A stretch of DNA of 56,726 nucleotides, from assembly GCF_000332095.2 (NCBI RefSeq), contig NZ_KI913949.1:3797279-3854004 (forward strand). The letters are read 5' to 3'. Within the stretch, counting starts at the first letter, position 1. Each line of letters begins with the position of its first letter. Of the stretch, positions 34,407 to 44,500 are shown one piece after another. The notes beneath the pieces are model-generated. The model did no database searches, was not told where the DNA came from, and worked only from the letters and a program-made list of their open reading frames with translations. The DNA comes from Leptolyngbya sp. PCC 6406 (GTDB lineage Bacteria > Cyanobacteriota > Cyanobacteriia > Phormidesmidales > Phormidesmidaceae). The position numbers and the translations under genes were made by a program.

Positions 34407-35378
34407 ATGGATCTCAAGCCCACTCTCGATCTGGCGGCGGTACGCAAGGCGCGATCGCGCCTTGCCCCCCACATTCGCCATACGCCCCTAGTCTCCACCC
34501 ACCCCCTCAAGGAGCCCATCCCTGGGAGTGAGCACCTCTGGTTGAAACTAGACTGCCTCCAGGTCAGCGGCTCCTTTAAGGCACGGGGAGCCATGAACAA
34601 GCTCCTGTCCCTACCTCTGGAAACCATCCAAGCAGGGGTGATCACCGCCTCCGGTGGCAACCACGGATTGGCGGTAGCCTACGCCGCATGGCAAGCCCAA
34701 GTGCCCGCCACCATCTATCTCGGCCACAATACACCCCCAGTGAAAGCGGACAAACTGCGGCAATGGGGAGCCCAGGTGGTCATGGAGGGGGCCGTGTGGG
34801 ACGATGCCAACCGGGCAGCTTTGGCCCAGGCAGCGGCGACCCATCTGCCCTATTTACATCCCTTTGCCGATCCCCAGGTAATTGCAGGCCAAGGCACCTT
34901 GGCCCTAGAAATTCTGGAAGATTTGCCAGAAGTAGATACCCTGCTAGTGGCCATCGGTGGCGGTGGGTTGATCAGCGGGGTTGCCCTAGCGGCCAAAACC
35001 CTGCGCCCAGACCTGACCATCATTGGCGTGGAGGCCACCGGAGCCCCCACCCTCCACAGCAGTCTTGCTGCTGGCCGGGTAGTGGAACTGCCCACCGTCA
35101 CCACCCGCGCCAACACCCTCGCGCCGCGCAAAACCGAGGCCATTAATTTCGACCTGATTCAGCGCTATGTAGACGACATTGTGCTGGTATCCGACGGGGA
35201 GATGGCGGCGGCGGCCCGTTGGCTCTGGTTTGAGATGGGGGTGGCGGCAGAACTCAGCGGGGCCGCGACGGTGGCCGCGCTACTCTCGGGTCGCTATCGC
35301 CCCAACCCCGACCATGTCCTCTGTGCGTTAGTGTGTGGGGCGGGGACGGATGGCATCTTGGCGGGGGATTTGTGGTGA
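34407..35378 (+). CDS. Threonine/serine dehydratase-like PLP enzyme
   Basis: The 323-aa fold-type II PLP enzyme has the lysine motif SGSFKARGAMNKL, the substrate loop ASGGNHGLA and the phosphate-binding GGGGLISGVAL. Its length lacks the C-terminal regulatory domain of IlvA, so it resembles catabolic threonine dehydratases or serine/threonine racemase-like proteins. It starts 2 bp after the pyrG stop, so it is cotranscribed with pyrG. Confidence 0.85.
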   Translation: MDLKPTLDLAAVRKARSRLAPHIRHTPLVSTHPLKEPIPGSEHLWLKLDCLQVSGSFKARGAMNKLLSLPLETIQAGVITASGGNHGLAVAYAAWQAQVPATIYLGHNTPPVKADKLRQWGAQVVMEGAVWDDANRAALAQAAATHLPYLHPFADPQVIAGQGTLALEILEDLPEVDTLLVAIGGGGLISGVALAAKTLRPDLTIIGVEATGAPTLHSSLAAGRVVELPTVTTRANTLAPRKTEAINFDLIQRYVDDIVLVSDGEMAAAARWLWFEMGVAAELSGAATVAALLSGRYRPNPDHVLCALVCGAGTDGILAGDLW

Positions 35379-35485
35379 GGCGGCGTTTTTTCCAGAAAAT
35401 AACCTGATCGAACGGTAGGGGGGTATTATGGCTCAAGCCATAGGTTAACCCTCGTTCAATGACCCTTGAGGCAAGGAGAGTATTC

Positions 35486-36058
35486 ATGCTCATGCGTCGC
35501 CCCCGTTCCTGGGCGGTTTCTGCAACGGCTGCGATCGCACTGATGGTGGCTGGCTGCGGCGAGTCCAAGGTTTCTCAGTGCAACCGTCTGGCTGAAGTGG
35601 TGAACCAAACTCAAACCTTCATGCAGGAATTTGAGAGTGAAATTGCTGAATTCAGCAGCAATGCGTCTCAGGTAGAAAGCTTGGAGGACATCAAAACTGC
35701 GGCCACCCAATACATCACCGCTGTAGACAAGGTGGTCGTCAATCTGGATGGGCTCATCACCGACCTAGAAGGCACTGAGTTAAACGATGAGCAACTGGTC
35801 ACCTACCGCGATGGTTACATTGAAGTCGTGAGAGGCTTTAGCGCTGCCCTAGGGCAGGCCAGTGAAGCCATGGGCATTGTCGAAGGTGTCGGCACCGAAG
35901 CCGAGTTACCCGCCAAAATCGAAGAGTCCCAGCAGCAAACCATGAACGCTGTGGGCTCAATTCAAGAACTCTCGGTGGAAGAGTCTTCCATCATTAGCGA
36001 AGTCAATGCCTATTGTGGTGCTGACTCTGTAGGTGGCGGTGCATCGGCTCCTGAGTAG
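35486..36058 (+). CDS. Lipoprotein, helical, unknown function
   Basis: The 190-aa protein has a signal peptide (MLMRRPRSWAVSATAAIALM) and lipobox VAGC; the mature protein starts CGESKVSQC. The rest is long amphipathic helices (VVNQTQTFMQEFESEIAEF) ending AYCGADSVGGGASAPE. AAGGAGAG precedes ATG 35486. It resembles cyanobacterial helical lipoproteins of unknown role and is probably membrane-anchored. Confidence 0.8.
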   Translation: MLMRRPRSWAVSATAAIALMVAGCGESKVSQCNRLAEVVNQTQTFMQEFESEIAEFSSNASQVESLEDIKTAATQYITAVDKVVVNLDGLITDLEGTELNDEQLVTYRDGYIEVVRGFSAALGQASEAMGIVEGVGTEAELPAKIEESQQQTMNAVGSIQELSVEESSIISEVNAYCGADSVGGGASAPE

Positions 36059-36099
36059 GCCATGAGCCCTAAATTCTGATGGGTTTGCCCCTAGAACCT

Positions 36100-36156
36100 A
36101 AAGTCCCGCCAGCAGCGCGGTGAGCCTCTGCGCTTACGTCTGTAGCGGGGCTTTTT
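36100..36156 (+). terminator. Probable terminator after the lipoprotein gene
   Basis: AAAGTCCCGC pairs with GCGGGGCTTTTT (one G-U) around a 35-nt loop containing a smaller GCGC stem; a T-run follows. Confidence 0.5.
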
Positions 36157-36190
36157 GCTATCGCCGCTTATTCCCTTGGAGGTGATGTCC

Positions 36191-36610
36191 ATGGCATTCC
36201 TAGCCCTTCTGGCCCTCACGGTGGGTGCAGTTTTGCTGATATGTATGGGCTTTGTCGGATTGGTCGAAGCCCCCTGGCCCGTCCTGTTACTGCTATTGCT
36301 AAGCGCCTTCTACGGCATTCAACGCCTATCCGATGAACAAAGCCCGGTCGGAGACCATCGCCCTCTGCCCCCTGATGGGGTAACCCTGGCCCCACCCCCA
36401 GTCTCTGAGGACCAGTCATCCTCCCCTGACTCTAATCAACTGGTGTATCGGGGGGTGCCCTACAAGCCCCATTCAGCAGACGTTTCCCAGGCTGGAGAGG
36501 ATGCCGTGGCCCCTGAGGCTGAGCCCATAGTTCTAGAAGGCACCTACCGAGGGTGTCGCTGGCGAAAGTCTATTCCCCCCATCTCGGTTGCCCATGAACC
36601 CGACAACTGA
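36191..36610 (+). CDS. DUF4278-domain membrane protein
   Basis: 139 aa. Two N-terminal hydrophobic stretches (MAFLALLALTVGAVLLICMG and PWPVLLLLLLSAFYG) are followed by a Pro/Ser-rich linker, then LVYRGVPYKP and LEGTYRGCRWRK, the paired YRG motifs of DUF4278. GGAGGTGATGTCC precedes the ATG at 36191. The function is unknown. Confidence 0.75.
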   Translation: MAFLALLALTVGAVLLICMGFVGLVEAPWPVLLLLLLSAFYGIQRLSDEQSPVGDHRPLPPDGVTLAPPPVSEDQSSSPDSNQLVYRGVPYKPHSADVSQAGEDAVAPEAEPIVLEGTYRGCRWRKSIPPISVAHEPDN

Positions 36611-37209
36611 AGAGGCATAGTCATGTTGAAGCGCACTGGTCATCTTGTTCGCGAAGCGACTTCTAAGAAACTTCTCTCCGTGACCTGAGTTCGGCAAGGA
36701 GTAGAGGGCTAAAAAACGTCAATTCGGTATCAGCGCTGTCACCCCGCCGGGAATGCAAAATTCCCGGCTAACAGGCTTAAGTCCCTTTTTAATGGACTGG
36801 GAGCTGGGCTGGGGATAGGGGGGCGAGCCCGTTTTAACGGACTTCTGCGATGAGCCAGGGCAATTTATTCCCTGGCGGATGGGCAGCGAAGCATAAGTCG
36901 AACTCAGCTCTCCGTGAGCCAGACCAGGATCTCTCCCTGGGTTCGGAATGACAGGCTTTCTTCTGTTTCTTCCGGGCATTACCCAACATTTTGGGTTGGG
37001 TCGGTTGCTCCTGCGGAGCAACCAAGGCATCGCTCACCAATCCAGGCATTATGCTACGGGGATCGTATCTGCGTTCAGCATCATCAACGTCCTAATATCC
37101 TCATGCCTCATTTCAGCCTAGGCGGACTAGTATTCCGTCAGGAAAATTGTGACGGGTCGAAGACCCTCAAAATTCAACCCCAACTAAACTCCAGAATTTC
37201 GGTCACCCG
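36611..37209. other. 600-bp gene-free, repeat-rich gap
   Basis: It contains the hairpin GCCGGGAAT-GCAAA-ATTCCCGGC (36746-36768), an inverted AAGTCC..TTTTTAATGGACT / CCGTTTTAACGGACTT pair (36779-36845), and GGTTGCTCC-TGC-GGAGCAACC (37003-37023). These look like pieces of a MITE-type repeat. Open frames here are short and unlike proteins. Confidence 0.5.
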
Positions 37210-37644
37210 TCAATCATGCATTGACTGAGCACTGGGAGCATAGAGGCGATCGCGAATGCTGGTGAGGCGTTGCTGGCTGTCTACTGCTGCCCGAGGGATA
37301 GGCATTTCGTCATTCGGCCACTGGGGTAAGTCACTGCACGGACAAAGAGGCAGGGTTGCGGTCCGAACCGGCAGCGGTACTGGTAGGGTACAGCGGGCAC
37401 AGGGTTCAATATCCCACTCGCCAGATAGCAGTTCGGCAATACTCTGATCTGTTCCCAACAGGTGACAATCTTCACCGCCACAGGCTTCAACCTGCTGCCA
37501 GCAAGTTTCAAAGTCAGCACTATACTGCCCGCCATCAAAGATCGGAATTGGTAAACAGTGCCTATTACTACGCTCAAAGACAAGGGGCTGGCCCAGTTGG
37601 AACCAGTAAGCCAAATAGGCGCGGACGTGGGTGGTGGTGGCCAT
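37210..37644 (-). CDS. Conserved cyanobacterial hypothetical protein
   Basis: About 144 aa, starting MATTTHVRAYLAYWFQLGQP. Conserved-looking segments are QVEACGGEDCHLLGTDQSIAEL and DIEPCARCTLPVPLPV, with several cysteines and CPCSDLPQWPNDE. The CxxC and CxC pairs suggest possible metal binding. A start at 37695 would add 17 residues. The function is unknown. Confidence 0.65.
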   Translation of the reverse strand: MATTTHVRAYLAYWFQLGQPLVFERSNRHCLPIPIFDGGQYSADFETCWQQVEACGGEDCHLLGTDQSIAELLSGEWDIEPCARCTLPVPLPVRTATLPLCPCSDLPQWPNDEMPIPRAAVDSQQRLTSIRDRLYAPSAQSMHD

Positions 37645-37924
37645 AGGTGTTTCCCAGCTCAGCCTATATGGCTTTGGCCAATGTGCTTCAAACACCAGAT
37701 ACCTTATTAAGGCTTAGTGCTACAACAAACTGACTCGTAGTCTTGTCTGAATCGGGCTGACGACAACTACTTAGCCTATTTAGGCAATGCCGGATATATG
37801 TAAACAGTGCCCCAATCCTAACGCCCAGCATGGGGAAGTTCACGGTCCTAAAGAACAGTTACAGACGAGTGTTACTTTTCTCAATCACTTCTTAATCACG
37901 CCCCTGTGCTGCCTGTGCTGCCAC
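37645..37924. other. Intergenic region, nothing recognised
   Basis: 280 bp. A short plus-strand frame from 37788 begins MPDICKQCPNPNAQHG, slightly reminiscent of the zinc-finger start of a transposase, but it is too short to assign. Confidence 0.35.
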
Positions 37925-38584
37925 CTATGGCAGGGTCTTCTCTTCTACCCTATATTCCTGAACTAATTGCCCATAGCGTTTCAAATCAATCGCATAACCT
38001 GCGACGACTAAATAGACTGCATCTGCGATCGCACCGACCTGTCGAGTCAGGTTGCCCAGGCGATCGCGAAAAGTCCGCCCTAAGGGATAGGCGGGTACCA
38101 ACCCCCAACCCGTTTCCTCCGCCACCAGAATGAGAGTGCCGGGGTGCGATCGCAGGGCCGAGAGAAACTCAGCCTGAGTCGCGGCCCAATCCGCATCGGA
38201 CTGCTCCAGACAGTTGGCCAGCCAAGTCCCGAGGGAATCCAGCAGCCAGCATTCCCCAGAACCGCCCTGGGCCAGCACTGATGAAATACGGAAGGGAATT
38301 TCCAATGTGCGCCAGTGTTCAGGACGACGCTGGCGGTGGGCCAGAATACGGGTATGCCATTCAACATCATCAGCATCACACTGGGCCGTGGCCACGTAGG
38401 TCACCGCTTGCTCACTGGCCCTGGCCAGGGATTCTGCCCATTCACTCTTGCCCGAACGACTCGGTCCCGTGACTAAAAGGATAGAACCCGCCGCTGGAAG
38501 GACAGAGCCAGTGGTGGACGAGGTGGGTGGGATCAAGGGGGCGGACCTCCACTGCAATGATTGAAAGGGCATGATTGCCAGCAA
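37925..38584 (-). CDS. cobU: Adenosylcobinamide kinase/guanylyltransferase
   Basis: 219 aa. The P-loop GPSRSGKS is at residues 40-47, then ATAQCDADDVEWHTRILAHR with the guanylylated-histidine region, and LVAEETGWGLVPAYPLGRTF and IADAVYLVVAGYAIDLK. All are typical of CobU, which activates adenosylcobinamide for cobalamin assembly. The N-terminal 35 residues are variable; an alternative start is 38572. No cobalamin riboswitch is visible upstream. Confidence 0.92.
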   Translation of the reverse strand: MLAIMPFQSLQWRSAPLIPPTSSTTGSVLPAAGSILLVTGPSRSGKSEWAESLARASEQAVTYVATAQCDADDVEWHTRILAHRQRRPEHWRTLEIPFRISSVLAQGGSGECWLLDSLGTWLANCLEQSDADWAATQAEFLSALRSHPGTLILVAEETGWGLVPAYPLGRTFRDRLGNLTRQVGAIADAVYLVVAGYAIDLKRYGQLVQEYRVEEKTLP

Positions 38585-38648
38585 TTCCGTCGGAAATGCC
38601 TTCCGAGAGCGAAATTAGAAACCGCCAAAACTCCTGAACTCAGAGGGA

Positions 38649-38696
38649 TTTGGTAGAGTATGGGATGCTTCTCAAAGCACTCCATACTCTACCAAA
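38649..38696 (+). promoter_or_regulatory. Long hairpin in the Rieske-gene leader
   Basis: TTTGGTAGAGTATGGGATGC plus TT, and its inverse, form 22-bp arms with two mismatches around a CTCA loop. The hairpin abuts the AAAAAGGA ribosome-binding site. ATG TAA (38705-38710) follows at normal spacing, then the GTG start at 38715. It could be an RNA leader control element or a repeat. Confidence 0.6.
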
Positions 38697-38714
38697 AAGG
38701 ACCAATGTAAACCT

Positions 38715-39770
38715 GTGTTTGCCGCTAACTCTGACCTGTTGCTCCGCAACATTTGGTACCACGCTCTTCCCAGCCGTGATCTGAAGCCGGGGCAGATGCG
38801 TTCCAAAACCCTGCTCAATGAACCCATTCTGCTGGGGCGCACCCAAAGGGGCCAAGCCTTTGCTCTACGAGACATTTGCCCCCATCGCGCTGTGCCCCTA
38901 AGCTGTGGCCGCTTCGATGGCGAATCGGTAGAGTGCTGTTACCATGGCTGGCGCTTTGGCCCCAATGGTAGCTGTCTCCAGATTCCCTCCCTGATGGCGG
39001 ACCAAACCCTAGACCTGAGCAAGTTTGATGTGCGGCGCTACGACGTACAAGAGGTACAGGGAAATGTATGGATCTACATGGCCGATCCCAATCCCCAACA
39101 GGTTCATCCGCCACGCTTCGAGGTTCCCCGCATCCCTGGCTTCCCTGAAGATGCTCAACCTCAGATCAGCTACACCATGCCCTTTTCCTGCTTTGTGGAT
39201 CATGCGGTGGTGGGGCTGATGGATCCGGCTCATTCTCCTTTTGTTCATCGGGCTTGGTGGTGGCGGGGGGGAAACCTCAACCCCGAGATCAAGTGGTTTG
39301 ATCCCTCTCCCTATGGCTTCACCATGCGTAAGCATCGCATGGAAAATATGGGCCGGGGCTACTGGTTGCTCGGGGGCGTTCCTGATAACGAAATTTGCTT
39401 CTATCTACCGGGCATCCGGACCGAGGAAACCACCACCAGCCGTCATCGGGCGGTGAACTTGACTACGGTTACCCCCCTCACCTCCACCACCAGTGAGGTG
39501 ACCTTTCAGCTCTATTGGGATATTCCCTGGATGGGACTGCTTAAGCCCATTCTGCCCCTACTGATTCGCACCTTTTTAGGCCAGGATCGAGATGTGGTGA
39601 TTAAGCAACAAATCGGACTTCAGCATGAATCTGTACTGAGGCTGATTAAGGACTCGGATACCCTTGCCCGCTGGTATTACCAACTCAAAACCGAGTACGT
39701 GCGATCGCAGGCGGAAAATCGTGACTTTATTTCCCCGGTCAAAACCCAGGAGTTACGCTGGATGGCCTAG
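38715..39770 (+). CDS. Rieske non-heme iron oxygenase
   Basis: The 351-aa protein has a Rieske [2Fe-2S] site C55-x-H57...C75-x2-H77 (CPH, CYHGW). The mononuclear iron site is suggested by DPAHSPFVH in the catalytic domain. It resembles PaO/VanA-type aromatic or chlorophyll-pathway oxygenases; the substrate is not known. Start GTG at 38715: it is the first plausible codon in frame, but it lies about 13 nt from the AAGGA. Confidence 0.85.
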   Translation: MFAANSDLLLRNIWYHALPSRDLKPGQMRSKTLLNEPILLGRTQRGQAFALRDICPHRAVPLSCGRFDGESVECCYHGWRFGPNGSCLQIPSLMADQTLDLSKFDVRRYDVQEVQGNVWIYMADPNPQQVHPPRFEVPRIPGFPEDAQPQISYTMPFSCFVDHAVVGLMDPAHSPFVHRAWWWRGGNLNPEIKWFDPSPYGFTMRKHRMENMGRGYWLLGGVPDNEICFYLPGIRTEETTTSRHRAVNLTTVTPLTSTTSEVTFQLYWDIPWMGLLKPILPLLIRTFLGQDRDVVIKQQIGLQHESVLRLIKDSDTLARWYYQLKTEYVRSQAENRDFISPVKTQELRWMA

Positions 39771-39791
39771 TGGTCTGTCAAACCTAATTGT

Positions 39792-39850
39792 GTAGATACT
39801 GTGTTAGCGCCTCAGGGTCAAGCCTGCTGAGGGGGTAACACAGCATCTAC
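39792..39850. terminator. Hairpin between convergent genes
   Basis: GTAGATACTGTGTTAGCGCC pairs with its imperfect inverse ending AACACAGCATCTAC. It lies between the convergent Rieske and ilvH genes and includes the ilvH stop codon. It probably serves transcription ends in both directions. Confidence 0.6.
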
Positions 39851-40377
39851 GGGTTGCTGGGAGTTTTGCTATGCAGGGACTTGAGGTACTCCGTGTTGAC
39901 GCCAGATTCGCGGGTGAGGGCAACCTTGCCGGTGCGGGCGATCTCGCGCAGACCAAAGCGGTTTAACACCTGAACGATCGCGACCATTTTGCCCGGATCG
40001 CCGACGACCTCTAGGGTGAGAGAATCCTCTGCTACGTCTACGACGCGGGCGCGGAAAATCTGGGCGAGGCCGACGATTTCGGCTCGGGTCGTGCTGTTGG
40101 CGTTGACCTTAAGCAGCATCAGTTCCCGCTCGACACAGGGTACCTCGGTCACATCCTGGACCTTCAGCACATTGATCAGCTTGTAGAGTTGTTTGGTGAG
40201 CTGCTCAATGGCCTGATCGTCACCGGGGACCACCATGGTGATGCGGGAAACACCGCTCTGCTCCGCCGGACCAACGGCCAAGCTTTCGATATTGAATCCT
40301 CGTCGGGCAAACAGGCCCGCAATGCGGGTCAAAACCCCCGCTTCATCTTCTACCAGTACAGATAAGGTATGCTTCAT
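39847..40377 (-). CDS. ilvH: Acetolactate synthase small subunit
   Basis: The 176-aa protein starts [20 protein letters not shown] with an N-terminal ACT domain ([17 protein letters not shown]) and a second regulatory domain ([20 protein letters not shown]). It confers valine feedback on the large subunit in branched-chain amino-acid synthesis. The catalytic ilvB gene is not in the window. A start at 40485 would add 36 unconserved residues. Confidence 0.95.
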   Translation of the reverse strand: MKHTLSVLVEDEAGVLTRIAGLFARRGFNIESLAVGPAEQSGVSRITMVVPGDDQAIEQLTKQLYKLINVLKVQDVTEVPCVERELMLLKVNANSTTRAEIVGLAQIFRARVVDVAEDSLTLEVVGDPGKMVAIVQVLNRFGLREIARTGKVALTRESGVNTEYLKSLHSKTPSNP

Positions 40378-40978
40378 TGCCGAATTACCAGGGAACCTTG
40401 CCCCGTTGATGAGTCGATGGGAATAGTCCCGGCTAGAAAGACGCCCTATCTTTCCAAGGGGAGACTCCGTTGAGCGCGATCGCATCTAACGCGATCGCAT
40501 CTAACGCGATCGCACAATGGTTCATAGTAGCCTGCCGATCGGCCCTTATTAAAGCGATTCTCACAAGTTGGGGCGGGAAATGCCACCGCCGCGCCGGATC
40601 GGGAGCAGGCTCTCTGGGGACAGGCGGGGGACAGACGATCCTGCAATATATCTTTAGAGAAGTATCTGCCCCATTCCCCGCCAACCAGGGAATGGGACAG
40701 TGAAGTGCGGCTAATATGGACGAAATTAGGGCTGATCCTTTACCCTGAGGAACGCTCTCGGAATATATCGCTTTGGCCAATTTGCTTAAGCCACCGAGCA
40801 CCTCTCGGATTCTGAGTGCCCAAACCAATTAGCTCGCAGTCTCGTCCTAATCGGACTAGCGACTGCTATACGTAGAACAGAAACCTGTCGAACTAGAACG
40901 GCTACGTTCACAGCTTGGCTGGGTTTGTCCTTTCCTCATCGGGGTTATTCCCCACTACTGCGTTTTCACCCTTAGCGC
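40378..40978. other. 600-bp divergent intergenic region
   Basis: It lies between ilvH and infC and includes a tandem HIP1 block at 40476. The rest is GC-rich with no recognised RNA or gene. CTCGGAATATATCGC near 40760 and TTTAAGAC-poor DNA give no clear promoter. The infC leader lies at the right end. Confidence 0.45.
40476..40513. repeat. Tandem HIP1 array
   Basis: GCGATCGC occurs three times at a 15-bp period (unit GCGATCGCATCTAAC). HIP1 is normally a dispersed octamer in cyanobacteria, so a tandem arrangement stands out. Confidence 0.9.
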
Positions 40979-41503
40979 ATGAGAAATCGAAACCCTCGTA
41001 ACGTTCCTCCCATTAACGACAACATTCGCTTTCCGGATGTGCGGCTGATCGATATCGACGGGACTCAACTTGGGATCTTGTCCCATCGAGAGGCCATGCA
41101 ACTGGCGGATGAACGGAATTTGGATTTAGTGCTGGTCAGCGACAAAGCCGATCCCCCGGTTTGCCGCATCATGGACTATGGCAAATATAAGTTTGAGCAG
41201 GAGAAACGGGCGCGGGAGGCCCGTAAGCGTCAGCACAATGCTGAGGTCAAAGAAGTCAAGATGCGCTACAAAATTGACGACCACGACTACAATGTGCGCG
41301 TCAAGAACGCCCAGCGCTTTCTCCAGTCCGGGGATAAGGTCAAGGCCACCATCATGTTTCGAGGACGGGAAATTCAACACTCGGACCTGGCGGAGCAACT
41401 GCTACGCCGTATGGCCAAGGACTTGGATGCCGTAGCGGAGATGCAGCAGGCTCCAAAACGGGAAGGGCGCAATATGATGATGATGCTCTCACCGAAAAAG
41501 TAG
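40979..41503 (+). CDS. infC: Translation initiation factor IF-3
   Basis: The 174-aa protein has the N-terminal domain [20 protein letters not shown] and [20 protein letters not shown], a basic linker ([12 protein letters not shown]), and a C-terminal domain with [19 protein letters not shown] and [10 protein letters not shown]. It is ordinary IF-3 length. ATG at 40979. Confidence 0.95.
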   Translation: MRNRNPRNVPPINDNIRFPDVRLIDIDGTQLGILSHREAMQLADERNLDLVLVSDKADPPVCRIMDYGKYKFEQEKRAREARKRQHNAEVKEVKMRYKIDDHDYNVRVKNAQRFLQSGDKVKATIMFRGREIQHSDLAEQLLRRMAKDLDAVAEMQQAPKREGRNMMMMLSPKK

Positions 41504-41594
41504 CGGTGAACCCTTAGCGCCGCTCCAACAGCGCCCCCAAGCGGCTTTAAGGTCGCTGATTGTGGTGGTGCTGTCCTGTCCTTTCCTTACCCCT

Positions 41595-44500
41595 ATGACC
41601 TCCGGTCGCCTTCCCTCCCCTAACAATTGGCAGCAGTGGGCCTTGCAGCTCATTAACCTCCGCTCTAGCGAGGCTAAGCGGACACTGCTGATGTTTGCCT
41701 GCTATACCGCCACCTCCATGGGCATTCTGTGGCTGGAGGTCAGTTCTGCGGCCCTATTTTTGGGAGAATATGGGGCGCGATCGCTGCCCTTGATTTACAT
41801 CTTTAGTGCAGGCGTTGGCCTGAGTCTCAGCTTCGTCTACTCCTGGATGCAGCGCTGGCTGCCCCTGCGCTGGGTGATTGTGATCATCTCCCTAATGATG
41901 GCGATCCCGGTGCTGATGTTTCGCTGGGGGATGGCGGTCCCGGCCTTGGCCGCCACCACCGTCTTCATCATGCGGCTGTGGATGGAGGCAATCTACGGCC
42001 TGAACGATCTGAATGTCTCGGTCACCGCCAACCAGCTTTTCAACATTCGGGAAATTAAGCGCACCTATCCCCTCATCAGCAGTGGCAACCTCGTGGCCGA
42101 TGTGCTGAGCGGCTTCTCGGTGTACATCCTGCTCAACTTAGTGGAGCTGAAGAATGTCCTGCTGCTGTCCTTCTTAATCATGGTGGTGGGGTCGGGCATC
42201 TTACTCTACGTCAGCCGCACCTACGAACACGCCTTCCCCGATTCCCTCAAGCGTCAGTCAGAAGCAGATGTCGCCCCCCACTCAGCCCAGCGCATGCGGG
42301 GATCCATGGGACAGTACGTGGTGCTGTTGATGAGCTTCTTCATTCTGGCCCAGATCCTGATGTACTTGATTGAGTTCGTCTACCTGAGTCAGCTTGAAAT
42401 CAACATGGAAGTGGAGCAGATTGCTGGCTTCCTGGGTATTTTCAATGGGCTTTTGGGTCTGATTGAACTGCTGACCCAGTGGTTTACCTCCAGTCGCCTG
42501 ATAGAACGCCAGGGGGTGTTTGCAGTGACGGCTATTTTACCCCTGTTTATTGGGGGAATTGGTCTCTTGATTCTGGTCGGTAGCCATGGGGTTATCCTCG
42601 GGTCAGCAGCTCTATTTATGGGGCTAGTAATCCTCAAGTTTTTTGACGAATGGCTGCGATTTACCCTACTGGCCAGTACCCGTCCGGTCCTGTTTCAGCC
42701 CATTCCCGACAGCCATCGTACCGCCGTTCAGTCCTTGGTGGGAGGCATGGCAGAACCCCTGTCTATGGGGTTTACCGGAGCCTCCATTCTGGTGATCATT
42801 GCCCTATGCAACCGGCTAGGTCTGGATCAGGTCAACGTGCAGGGGCGGTTTTTTCTCGGGTTGACGGTGGCGGGCTCCGTCATCTGGCTGGGGGTGATTC
42901 TGCTACTGCGATCGCGCTACCTGAATTTGTTGGTACTCAGTGCCGAACGGGGATTGCTGAGCGTATCCAATGCGGACCTGCGGGCCTTGAAACGGGCCTT
43001 TGTGGATCAGCTAGAGCAACAGGGCTCAGAGGACGACAAGCGCTCCTGTATTGAGCTACTATGCCACATCGATCCCCAGGGCGTCGGAGACATTCTGGCT
43101 CCCATGCTGACCGCCCTCTCCCCTCGACTGCGGCGGCAAAGCCTAGAGGCCATGCTGGAGTACCCGAGTCCCGTCTATTTAGAAACGGTGCGGACACTGA
43201 TTCAACGGGAACAACCCCCGGAAATTTTGGCCCTAGCCCTACGCTACGTGTGGCTGACGGAGGAGGCTCCCAACATTGAGGATCTGCGGGCCTACCTGAA
43301 ACCGGAGGTAGACCCGGTGGTGCGGGGAACGGCAGCATCCCTGATGCTGCGGAAAGGCAAACCCCGCGAAAAGGCAGAAGCCACCAGTGCCCTAAGACAG
43401 ATGTTGACCCATGAGCGGGAGCGAGAGCGGGTCATGGGTTGCCGTGCCCTAGGGGAGGCGGACTACTTCCAAGCCCTGCGACTGTATATTCCCAACCTCC
43501 TTCAGGACGAATCTCTGCGGGTCCGGCGTGCCCTGCTGGAGGCCATCGGAGCCACCCACATCACAGAGTACTTTCCCTCTCTGCTCAAGGCACTGCAATA
43601 CAAATCCACGCGGGAGTCGGCAATGCAGGCCCTCGTGCGCCTTGGGAATGATGCCCTACCTATGCTGAGTGATCTGGCCACGGACATTTACAAGCCAGAG
43701 ATTTTACGCACCCAGGCTTGGCAGGCCATGGGCAACATTGGCACCACGGAGGCCCTAGACTGCCTCATCGATAACTTAATCACCACTTGGGGCCAAACCC
43801 GCCGCACAATTTTGCGGATCCTGCTGAAGTTGTTGCAGGAGACAGGACTAAAACGATCCCAGGATATTGATGCGGCGCTGGACCGTTTGGGCCGCGATGG
43901 GGTGGAGCAACTCCTGAATCAGGAGTTGACCTTTATGGGGCAGCTCTATGCAGCTCGGTTGGATTTGGATCCAGATCAGGTGCAGGGACGGGCAGCGGAT
44001 CTGCTGCGACGATCTCTCCAGGATTTGGAACTGGATGCGGTAGAGCGCCTGTTTATGCTGCTGCGGTTTATCTCACCCCCCAGCGCCATTCAGGCGGCCC
44101 AAGTCAGCCTCCAGGGATCGTCCTCTAGCCGCGCTCGGGGGCTGGAAATTCTAGACAATAGCTTAGATATCCCCAGCAAGCGGGCAATTCTAACGGTGTT
44201 AGATGCCCGCAGCGATCACGAAAAGCTCAAGAGTCTCGAAAATCGTATCGTTTACGAACCCATGGCCCCCAGCCAACGACTCCGATACCTGCTGGATCTA
44301 CGGTATTTTCTGTCGGACTGGGCCTTGGCCTGCTGTTTTCACCTGGCCCGTCAGGAGCGGTGGAGCTTTACCGCCGACCATACCCTCGGCTGTCTGCGCC
44401 ATCCCACCGGTTTTGTGCGGGAGGCGGTGCTGTCCTACCTAGAGGTGGCCTCTCCCGCTGTGCTGGCCCAGCTCCTGCCCACCATGCGCCAGGATCCCAA

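Noticed and set aside
36834-37049. Minus-strand frame MPGLVSDALVAPQEQ
   Set aside because: It lies in a palindrome-rich intergenic repeat (GGTTGCTCC..GGAGCAACC) and has no protein-like conservation.
37788-37930. Short frame MPDICKQCPNPNAQHG
   Set aside because: It is slightly like a transposase zinc finger but has no continuing similarity and overlaps the cobU 3' end.
38585-38714. Cobalamin riboswitch for cobU
   Set aside because: No B12-box-like sequence is visible; the hairpin present belongs to the divergent Rieske-gene leader.
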